A stretch of DNA of 64,000 bases from JAAYQA01 sp964510345 (GTDB taxonomy: Bacteria; Bacillota; Clostridia; Tissierellales; Peptoniphilaceae): positions 59,119-123,118 of the forward strand of contig CAZEBB010000002.1 in NCBI GenBank assembly GCA_964510345.1. The letters are read 5' to 3'. The notes under the pieces were generated by a model, which saw only the letters and a list, made by a program, of their open reading frames with translations, had not been told where the DNA came from and did no database searches. A program made the position numbers and the translations under genes. Positions within the stretch are counted from its first letter, which is position 1, and the number at the start of each line of letters is the position of its first letter. Shown here piece after piece: positions 1-6,087 of the stretch.

Positions 1-315
1 TAGTACTGCATGATGCTCGATTTTCGTGGTGATCAGATGCATGCCTTTGGTTTTATTGGCAAGCGCGTAACTCTTGATCGCCCAGTTGTCCGATTCCGTA
101 CCGCAAGACGTAAAGAAAATTTCTTTGGGGCTCGCATTAAACACGTCGGCAATGCTCTTGCGGGCATTTTCGATCGTCGCCTTTGCACGCGAACCTAATG
201 TATAGACACTCGAAGGATTCCCGTACTCGTCACGTAGATACGGTAACATCACATCCAATACTCTCGGATCGACTTTGGTTGTTGCCGCATTATCCAAATA
301 AACTAGTCGATTCAT
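1..315 (-). CDS. Cysteine desulfurase (NifS/IscS), N-terminal part only
   Basis: The 105 N-terminal residues of a class V PLP-dependent cysteine desulfurase, which strips sulfur from cysteine for Fe-S cluster assembly. The start reads MNRLVYLDNAATTKVD, the usual family opening; GTESDN and the cofactor-contacting IEHHAVL follow. The gene runs off the left edge, so the PLP lysine and the persulfide cysteine lie outside the window. Its ATG overlaps the iscR stop as ATGA, and a GGAGG site lies inside the end of iscR, so the two are translationally coupled. The iscR partner suggests IscS-type housekeeping Fe-S assembly; a NifS-like paralogue for tRNA thiolation is the alternative. Confidence 0.93.
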   Translation of the reverse strand, partial: MNRLVYLDNAATTKVDPRVLDVMLPYLRDEYGNPSSVYTLGSRAKATIENARKSIADVFNASPKEIFFTSCGTESDNWAIKSYALANKTKGMHLITTKIEHHAVL

Positions 316-731
316 TCGACTTCCTCCTTAAACTGTTGCTCCGTAAGTTCTGCCAAGGTCGTGTAATCGATCACGTCTCGGATTCCTTCGTTGATTCTCT
401 CCCATAAAACACGCGTTACGCACCCGTCACCTTTATAGCAAGTGCCACCTTCCAGACAGTCCGCATAGTTGAGGTCACCCTCCAAACTGCGAAGCACATC
501 CCCGACGACGATCTCATCAGGCGATTTCGCGAGGACATATCCGCCGCGAGCGCCCCGGACACTCTCCACCAGCCCGTCGATGCGAAGCTTGCGCATCAGC
601 TGTTCCAAATAATGGAGCGAGATGTCCTCTTCCTGCGAGATGGTCGATAGCGGTACCGGTCCGTTTTCATAGTGGTTGGCGATGTAATGCATAGCGCGAA
701 GGCCGTATCGGCCCCTTGTCGATAATTTCAT
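312..731 (-). CDS. iscR: Rrf2-family transcriptional regulator (IscR-like)
   Basis: A 139-residue winged-helix regulator of the Rrf2 family. The N-terminal MKLSTRGRYGLRAM and the wing segment VRGARGGYVLAK are family hallmarks. Three cysteines in a short C-terminal stretch (the DCLEGGTCYKGDGC region, about residues 92-104) match the cluster-binding triad of IscR, so it probably senses Fe-S status. It heads an operon with the desulfurase gene, and autoregulation is likely by analogy. Other cysteine-bearing Rrf2 proteins such as CymR or NsrR are possible, but the desulfurase neighbour favours IscR. Confidence 0.9.
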   Translation of the reverse strand: MKLSTRGRYGLRAMHYIANHYENGPVPLSTISQEEDISLHYLEQLMRKLRIDGLVESVRGARGGYVLAKSPDEIVVGDVLRSLEGDLNYADCLEGGTCYKGDGCVTRVLWERINEGIRDVIDYTTLAELTEQQFKEEVE

Positions 732-756
732 GACTCAACCTTCCTTTGATAAATTA

Positions 757-785
757 AGTCTAATATATCCGACCGTCTGTGTCAA
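757..785 (-). promoter_or_regulatory. Promoter of iscR-desulfurase operon
   Basis: On the minus strand there is a perfect TTGACA (780-785), 17 bp, then TAGACT (757-762), about 25 bp upstream of the iscR start. The A+T-rich stretch between -10 and the start could hold an IscR operator, but I see no clear palindrome. Confidence 0.7.
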
Positions 786-787
786 GT

Positions 788-811
788 ATAAAAAAGCCCC
801 CAAATGGGGGC
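788..811 (-). terminator. Rho-independent terminator
   Basis: A GCCCCC/GGGGGC stem (796-811) with an AAAT loop, followed on the minus strand by six T residues. It would stop minus-strand transcription arriving from 812-1224 or from the ABC operon before it reaches iscR. Confidence 0.85.
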
Positions 812-863
812 ATAAGAGCATAGACAAAGGTGTAATTAACTGAATGTAAGTGCATAAGGGTTG

Positions 864-962
864 CTATGTCAGGGGTGTCCAACGAGCTCCAGCTTCGACT
901 TCATCCTCTCGATACAATACGATGACGGTGAGGATTCGTCTCAGAGTCGCTCTTATGGACAT
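864..962 (-). CDS. Possible 32-residue peptide ORF, unknown
   Basis: This tiny ORF starts at an ATG preceded by AGGA five bases upstream and overlaps the end of the 28-residue ORF before it. It encodes MSIRATLRRILTVIVLY followed by a charged tail. I do not recognise it. It ends about 50 bp before a strong terminator. It may be real, or a fragment of a decayed gene. Confidence 0.18.
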   Translation of the reverse strand: MSIRATLRRILTVIVLYREDEVEAGARWTPLT

Positions 963-1039
963 CCCCTTCCTACGCAACCAACAGCATCACAATCGCAGAG
1001 TTTATTTTCATAGACATTCATCAACAAAGCATTTGTCAT
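953..1039 (-). CDS. Possible 28-residue cysteine-rich peptide ORF, unknown
   Basis: A short ATG-started ORF whose C-terminal half carries four cysteines in fourteen residues (LCDCDAVGCVGRGCP) after a cysteine-free N-terminal half. Its shape recalls a leader plus core peptide, but that is only a resemblance. The Shine-Dalgarno match is weak (GGGG about 11 bases upstream). It lies between an extended -10 promoter at 1079-1087 and a terminator at 788-811, just downstream of an ABC transporter operon. No modification enzyme gene is adjacent. Confidence 0.22.
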   Translation of the reverse strand: MTNALLMNVYENKLCDCDAVGCVGRGCP

Positions 1040-1078
1040 CAGTCTGAAACCCCAAATGAGGGCTTCGCATATAGTCAA

Positions 1079-1087
1079 AGTATACCA
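1079..1087 (-). promoter_or_regulatory. Extended -10 promoter of a short unit
   Basis: The minus strand reads TGGTATACT, an extended -10 element (TGn plus TATACT). No good -35 is seen at the usual spacing. A transcript from here to the terminator at 788 would be about 280 nt. The rest of 812-1224 holds only the two tiny ORFs listed; no structured RNA family was recognised. Confidence 0.4.
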
Positions 1088-1224
1088 GATTGTTTTATTA
1101 TGGATACCCCCTATGGTACGACATGGTGTCAAACTTTTCGTATCTATCCACGTTGATAAGTGAATATAATCTGTCGAAAATCTACCCAAATTACAGAGGT
1201 TCCAATAATGTGCTCACGATAAGG

Positions 1225-1836
1225 TTATTCTATAGAAATAATACCCCCATTCTCCATGGTAATCACCTGGTCGACTATATCAGTTTGATCCAGCGGATTT
1301 CCGTGAGATGCAATGACAACAAGCTTCCCGTTGACTTTTAATTCTCGAATCAATTCAGTCGCAATTTCTCGATTCGCTTCATCTAGCGCATTGAATGGCT
1401 CATCAAGTAACACTGTATCCGGGTTTTCCATGACTGCTTGAATAATGGCCAGCCTCTGTTTCATCCCCAGAGAAAATGATTTGACTTTGTCATTTTTGTT
1501 TTCGTACAGTCCAAATCTTTTCAGTTCGGATTCAATCTCCTTTTCTCCTATAAGCTTATTAATGCCCGCTAGGAAACGTAGATTATATTCTGCTGTTTCC
1601 TGTTCTAGGAATGTTGGATTCTCGATGATGACGCCAAACCGAGTCTCTGAATTCTCGTAAGTAACCTGCCCCGTAGAAGGACGTATTAACCCACATAACA
1701 ATCGTAGCAGCATAGTCTTACCGCATCCATTATGACCTTTCAGGACGTAGCATCTTCCCGGTTTCAATGATAGGTCGATGTTGTTTAGTACTGTTTTTCC
1801 CTTGATTTGTTTGGAGGCATTGAAAATTTCAATCAT
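1225..1836 (-). CDS. ABC transporter ATP-binding protein, module 1
   Basis: A 203-residue single ABC ATPase that should power the three membrane proteins encoded upstream. Walker A is GHNGCGKT (34-41), the signature is FSLGMKQR (121-128, a variant of LSGGQ), Walker B is TVLLDE (141-146) and the switch histidine is in ASHG (178). It is the last gene of a four-gene unit and overlaps the preceding gene by 8 bp. It aligns without gaps over the first 150 or so residues with the ATPase at 15919. The missing LSGGQ glycine and the small size fit the BcrA/LanF-like exporter or immunity group. The substrate is unknown. Confidence 0.9.
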   Translation of the reverse strand: MIEIFNASKQIKGKTVLNNIDLSLKPGRCYVLKGHNGCGKTMLLRLLCGLIRPSTGQVTYENSETRFGVIIENPTFLEQETAEYNLRFLAGINKLIGEKEIESELKRFGLYENKNDKVKSFSLGMKQRLAIIQAVMENPDTVLLDEPFNALDEANREIATELIRELKVNGKLVVIASHGNPLDQTDIVDQVITMENGGIISIE

Positions 1837-2467
1837 TTTTGTCCACTCCTATATATTCATATTTTACAATCCTAGAATATAGCAACCGCATAAGTAGCAA
1901 CCCGATAAACGCCTTAATCATCACAACAAGAATCGGCGCATTCGTCATCCAGGGTGAATAAAAGCCGAGGATCGAAAAATAGGGTACCAACACGACCGAG
2001 TATTGAAGCAGGCCAAAAATAATCAGCATAAGAAAGGAAATCTGCTGAATTGAAACACCGCTCCATAACAAGATTCCAGATACATTGCCCCATATCACCC
2101 AAGAAAGGAAAATTGAGATAAAAACAATAGTTCCTTTCCGAATATCATTTCCTGTGAAAAACATCGGTATATACATAGCTACTTGCAGTGTAGCCAGCCT
2201 AAAGATCGGCTTTTGCAATAACCATAAAATAAACGAACGTTTGTCACCCAGCCGACTGAGTATGTATGCGCCCATCCTTTTATACTCTTGAGTTTTATTC
2301 AGATACACCCAAATACCGATCCAAAAAATACTGACCAGCATCAGATACGGCATAATCAGTAGGCGCCCTTCTTCAAATGGAAAGAGAAGTCGCTCAAAAG
2401 CTGTACCTCCATAGCTCAGCCTTAAAACAATCAGTATTAACGCAAGGATAAAGGGAAAAATGATCAT
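1829..2467 (-). CDS. ABC module 1 membrane protein (third permease)
   Basis: A 212-residue integral membrane protein with about six hydrophobic segments. A conserved cytoplasmic patch near residues 70-90 (SRLGDKRSFILWLLQKP) matches the equivalent region of the protein at 16547 (TRVKKRTEELLALLIKP), marking the pair as paralogues. It overlaps both neighbours by a few bases, so its translation is coupled to theirs. I recognise no named family; by context it is a permease-type subunit of the exporter. Confidence 0.75.
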   Translation of the reverse strand: MIIFPFILALILIVLRLSYGGTAFERLLFPFEEGRLLIMPYLMLVSIFWIGIWVYLNKTQEYKRMGAYILSRLGDKRSFILWLLQKPIFRLATLQVAMYIPMFFTGNDIRKGTIVFISIFLSWVIWGNVSGILLWSGVSIQQISFLMLIIFGLLQYSVVLVPYFSILGFYSPWMTNAPILVVMIKAFIGLLLMRLLYSRIVKYEYIGVDKND

Positions 2468-3108
2468 GTGAGAATCTCTTTTCGTGCTCCTATATACACC
2501 ATCAAAGCGGAAAGTCCTATTAATAAACCTTCGAAAATATGGAAAAACGTCATTCTCGCTTCGTGCAATATAAAAGGATTATTCGATGAGTAGAAAGAGT
2601 ACAGGCTAAAAGCGATGCTAAAAAACCAGTGCATAAGCAAAGAGCACACTAACGCTATGGATTCTTTACCGATCCAAAAATAAAATGCCCAATAGACCAT
2701 GAAAATGCTTATGCTAAAGGTTGCCAAGCGTGCCCATACTGCTACTAGATACCCTGTTGGTGTAATCTTCAGTCCAAACAATAAAGCGATAACTGTAATA
2801 AATAGAAATAGGATGGAGCCAATCGTGGCACCGTGAATCATACTCTCTTTAACTACATAAGAAACTATCTTCTCTCCCAATCGAATACGAAATTCCGGTT
2901 GTAATAATGGAATTCTGTACAAATATAGAATCAATGCAAGGAAGATAGCAAGTATGAACCAGTATTGCGACAGCTCATCAATATTGCTTCGTAGGAAATC
3001 GCTATAATCATCATATTGAAGCCCGATTCTCCCTGTATATGAATGTAAATACACTTGATAAGCTGCAAAAAATGCAAGCAAAAGCAACCTTCCACGTTGT
3101 TTAGTCAT
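2464..3108 (-). CDS. ABC module 1 membrane protein (second permease)
   Basis: A 214-residue membrane protein with about six segments. I chose the ATG at 3108 because it overlaps the stop of the upstream gene as ATGA; an in-frame start farther upstream would lie deep in that gene. The segment SYVVKESMIHGATIGSI matches QYVLKESIVQSIVIVIM in the protein at 17197, its paralogue. It is a likely permease subunit of unknown substrate, translationally coupled to the genes on both sides. Confidence 0.75.
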   Translation of the reverse strand: MTKQRGRLLLLAFFAAYQVYLHSYTGRIGLQYDDYSDFLRSNIDELSQYWFILAIFLALILYLYRIPLLQPEFRIRLGEKIVSYVVKESMIHGATIGSILFLFITVIALLFGLKITPTGYLVAVWARLATFSISIFMVYWAFYFWIGKESIALVCSLLMHWFFSIAFSLYSFYSSNNPFILHEARMTFFHIFEGLLIGLSALMVYIGARKEILT

Positions 3109-3977
3109 GGGAGATAATTCTCCGTAAATGCTTTTACATTTTGACGGCGCAGCCAGCGAAGAAGGATAAGTAATAAAGTGAATGATAAACCAAGAGAAAC
3201 TGGAATACCCCATAAGTGCATATTACTTAAATAAACATCGACAAATTCACCGACATATAGCGGTGAAAATGAACGTGACAATATTCCAATTACAGGGAAC
3301 AATTTCCCTACAGTATCTGCCAGTAAAAGAATTGTAATTCCAAAAATAACTAAAGGAATTGCCTGCAAAATATATCTTTTGCGAATAAAAGTAGAAAAAT
3401 GCAAAGTGATACCGTTAACTATCACCAAATATATTCCTAGCATAAAGAACTGGATGTACAAAAGACCAATTGCGCTAAGTGAGTTAAGTTTCAGGATTCC
3501 CAACTGGGCAGATCCTAATTCAAACCCATTCCAAATGAGAGAAGTGAAAAAAGCAGCGGTATAGCAGGTAAAAACAACGAACAGTATGTAGAACGACTGC
3601 GCAAACAAAACTTCTCTGGAATAAGAAACATATTGCGTTCGAGTCATAACTATATTTCCATATCCGGTTTGAGTATCCTGCAAATACTGTGCAGAAAGAA
3701 AGATTCCGATGAATGCAAGTAATGCAAACACAGCGAAATCGTGCAACTCAGACACATAAATGAATTGCAATAAAAAGGTCAGCGCTTTGCTCTGAGTCAC
3801 AATTTCTGTCGCGTTCTCGATATTCAAATCAGGTGTAGGATTCCCTAGTTGATTGGCTAAGTCAGTATAGTAAGAACCCGTATGATAAAAACTGATGGAA
3901 GCTGCGATAACAAAGAAAACTATGATCATTATGGTATACCGGCTTCTTATCATTCGTAAAAATAATGATTTTCTCAT
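3105..3977 (-). CDS. ABC module 1 membrane protein (first, large permease)
   Basis: A 290-residue membrane protein and first gene of module 1. One N-terminal helix (about residues 14-32) is followed by an extracytoplasmic stretch of about 60 residues and then five or so helices, a layout like ABC-2-type permeases. The segments HDFAVFALLAFIGIFL and YLVIVNGITL match HDLQILLWMAWIGIFM and YLVIVNAIVQ of the protein at 17829. A strong AGGAGG site precedes the ATG. The substrate is not predictable. The gene and its neighbours are visibly richer in A+T than the rest of the window. Confidence 0.8.
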   Translation of the reverse strand: MRKSLFLRMIRSRYTIMIIVFFVIAASISFYHTGSYYTDLANQLGNPTPDLNIENATEIVTQSKALTFLLQFIYVSELHDFAVFALLAFIGIFLSAQYLQDTQTGYGNIVMTRTQYVSYSREVLFAQSFYILFVVFTCYTAAFFTSLIWNGFELGSAQLGILKLNSLSAIGLLYIQFFMLGIYLVIVNGITLHFSTFIRKRYILQAIPLVIFGITILLLADTVGKLFPVIGILSRSFSPLYVGEFVDVYLSNMHLWGIPVSLGLSFTLLLILLRWLRRQNVKAFTENYLP

Positions 3978-4014
3978 GACTTCCTCCTGTAATCAATCTG
4001 TCAGGTAAGAACGT

Positions 4015-4042
4015 TTCTTATCTGGGGCTAAAGTTGAGTCAA
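4015..4042 (-). promoter_or_regulatory. Candidate promoter of ABC module 1
   Basis: TTGACT (4037-4042), 16 bp, TAAGAA (4015-4020) on the minus strand, about 40 bp before the first permease gene. It faces the regulator promoter about 90 bp away, so a bound regulator could control both. Confidence 0.45.
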
Positions 4043-4130
4043 TGTAGATAACATATACCCATCTGCTAGTTCTTCCTTATCTAATTATCATGATATGTGG
4101 AATAAAACGAAGAGGCATGGAATGGAATCC

Positions 4131-4159
4131 TTGACTAATCAAGCTAAATGTAATAACAT
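4131..4159 (+). promoter_or_regulatory. Candidate promoter of the HTH-TPR regulator
   Basis: TTGACT (4131-4136), 17 bp, TAACAT (4154-4159). A perfect TATAAT overlaps at 4159-4164, but with 22 bp spacing. The untranslated leader would be about 85 nt. Confidence 0.45.
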
Positions 4160-4251
4160 ATAATTTTAAAGAATTAAATTCATTTAGTTGAGCAGGTGAA
4201 ACCACCATACTATAAAAGCGATTAGTCTTATCCATTTGTGAGGAAAAGAAT

Positions 4252-5199
4252 ATGACATCATCATTCAGAACATGTCGGACTTGCGGAGAATTATTCGATT
4301 TGATTCGAATACAGAAAAGATGGACATATATGGAACTTGCGTTACAAGCGGGACTTGACGAGCGAACCATTCGAAACGTACTGTCTGATAAAGTTCTTCC
4401 TACTTTACCAACGATAGATGCAATATGCACAGCATTAGAAATCAATGCTATTTCTGTAATCACACAGTACTTAAACTCAGACCAAAAATTTACGAACCAA
4501 TTTACTGTAGTAGCAAACTCTCTATATAAATCACAAAGATTTGTAGAACTACAGGATCATATCGATAAAATCGGATCTATTCTTTCCTGTACACAATCCT
4601 ATGCATCAGCTGTTTTACTAGCTAAATTGGAAGAATTTTACAAGGGTCTGATGTTAATAGAGGTTGACCAATTTATAGAAGCTAAAAAATGTTTTAATAA
4701 CGCTCTTTCGATAGGTAAGGATAGCGAGTCACTACAAACTGATATCAGCTTAATGGATGCGAGAGTTTTAATGAATCGGGAACTGATTGTTGTTTTGGAT
4801 GGCGATCTGGATTTCGCAATGCATACATTTGAAGAATGCGGGATCATTTTACAGAAGGATTCGAACGCATATTGTACTTTGTTGTTCAACTCATCTAATT
4901 TGCAATTCCTAACGAGAGATTTTTCAAAATCATTAGAAACTGCGCGAATCGGCTTAAGAGTTGCGATTGAAAATGCACATAAGCAATATATCGACCGTTT
5001 CTATTATCGAATCGGATTGGCTGAATACTATTTGAGGAAGCCTGAGTACATTTATTCATTATTCAATGTATTTCAGATGCGGAGCCTTGGCATACACTCA
5101 AAAAAAAGCGATATTATGATACGATCCATCGAAAACGAACACCAGATAAAAATTCCAAAATATTTTCCTCGCGAAAAAAAGCACCCTGCTGAAACATAA
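4252..5199 (+). CDS. HTH regulator with TPR-like C-terminal domain (RRNPP-like)
   Basis: A 315-residue protein with an N-terminal helix-turn-helix (about residues 12-65, including LALQAGLDERTIRNVLSDK) followed by about 240 mostly helical residues with the spacing of TPR repeats. This is the layout of the Rgg/PlcR/PrgX group, which often sense short peptides; that function is inferred here, not seen. It is divergent from the ABC module and the likely regulator of it. No peptide gene is found downstream: only 58 bp separate it from the next gene and they are filled by a terminator. The start follows a GTGAGGAAAAGA site. Confidence 0.75.
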   Translation: MTSSFRTCRTCGELFDLIRIQKRWTYMELALQAGLDERTIRNVLSDKVLPTLPTIDAICTALEINAISVITQYLNSDQKFTNQFTVVANSLYKSQRFVELQDHIDKIGSILSCTQSYASAVLLAKLEEFYKGLMLIEVDQFIEAKKCFNNALSIGKDSESLQTDISLMDARVLMNRELIVVLDGDLDFAMHTFEECGIILQKDSNAYCTLLFNSSNLQFLTRDFSKSLETARIGLRVAIENAHKQYIDRFYYRIGLAEYYLRKPEYIYSLFNVFQMRSLGIHSKKSDIMIRSIENEHQIKIPKYFPREKKHPAET

Positions 5200-5213
5200 T
5201 TGGGTGCTTTTAT
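5177..5213. terminator. Terminator between regulator and DegV gene
   Basis: An AAAGCACCC/GGGTGCTTT stem followed by T residues on the plus strand and A-rich sequence on the other side, so it may work in both directions. The regulator stop codon (5197-5199) sits in the loop. Confidence 0.75.
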
Positions 5214-5257
5214 TATGTGATTGGTAAGATTACCGTCGGCAGTGCATAAATCGCCGA

Positions 5258-6076
5258 CTACGCAAACGCGATTCCAATCGTTCCGGGACCCACATGGATG
5301 CCGATGACCGGGCCGATCTCTTCCAACGCGACATCCGCGTTAGGATACTTCTTTTGTAAGTGCTCAAGCACTTTCTTCGCCTTCTCTTCGGCGAGCACGT
5401 GCACGACGCGGATCCAACGAACATCCGCCGGGATCTGATTCAGCGAGCGCTCCACGGCGCGGCGCGCACCGCGCACTTTGTCATGCTGTTGAATGAGGCC
5501 GTCTTCGAGTTTGAGGATCGGTTTGATGTGCAAGAGATTCCCGATCATCGCGGCGGCGCCGCCGATGCGGCCACCCCGGCGCAGGTACTCGAGCGTATCG
5601 ACGAGGATGAAAAAGGTGATGTCGTCGATGGCCTTCACGAGCGCATCTTCGATCTCATCTAATGACTTTCCATCGCCGATCAGTTTGAGAGCGAGCTCCG
5701 CCAGATACATCTCCGGTGCTGCAGCAAGCGTTGAGTCGATCACGCGAATTTGGTCGGATCGACTCTCCGCTTGCGCCAGCTTCGCAGAATTGAACGTGCC
5801 GCTCAGCTTTGATGACATGGTGATGACGATCACCCCGTCGCCGTTTTCTGTCAGTCGATCAAAAACTGACAAAAACGCACCCACCGAGGGTTGCGAGGTC
5901 GTGGGGAATGTGTCGCCGTCTTTAAACGATTGAAAGAACTCTTCAAACTCGCCGGGCGAGCCTTCTACATAATTGGCGCCTTCCCAATGGTAGGACAGCG
6001 GAACACAGGTTGCCCCGTGCTCCGCAAGCCAATCCTTTGTGGCGTAGGCCACGGAGTCTAAGACTAAATGGATCAG
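5258..6076 (-). CDS. DegV family fatty-acid-binding protein, probable CTG start
   Basis: A 272-residue DegV protein; the family binds fatty acids and FakB members hand them to the kinase FakA. SSKLSGTFNSA and EYLRRGGRIGG are typical. The first ATG/GTG-type start (GTG, 6052) would delete the first strand and its hLVLDS motif. Extending upstream gives IHLVLDS in frame, with a CTG at 6076 placed seven bases after GGAGGG. That Shine-Dalgarno overlaps the leuS stop codon (TAG), so the gene is coupled to leuS. I therefore annotate CTG as the start; ATC at the next codon is the other option. Confidence 0.85.
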   Translation of the reverse strand: MIHLVLDSVAYATKDWLAEHGATCVPLSYHWEGANYVEGSPGEFEEFFQSFKDGDTFPTTSQPSVGAFLSVFDRLTENGDGVIVITMSSKLSGTFNSAKLAQAESRSDQIRVIDSTLAAAPEMYLAELALKLIGDGKSLDEIEDALVKAIDDITFFILVDTLEYLRRGGRIGGAAAMIGNLLHIKPILKLEDGLIQQHDKVRGARRAVERSLNQIPADVRWIRVVHVLAEEKAKKVLEHLQKKYPNADVALEEIGPVIGIHVGPGTIGIAFA

Positions 6077-6087
6077 TGAAATCCCTC

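Noticed and set aside
953..1189. A longer 78-residue version of the cysteine-rich ORF starting at TTG
   Set aside because: Its start has no ribosome site and lies upstream of the candidate promoter; only the short ATG form was listed.
4077..4463. A 128-residue minus-strand open frame over the start of the regulator gene
   Set aside because: It lies opposite the regulator promoter and HTH coding region, has no ribosome site and is an antisense shadow.
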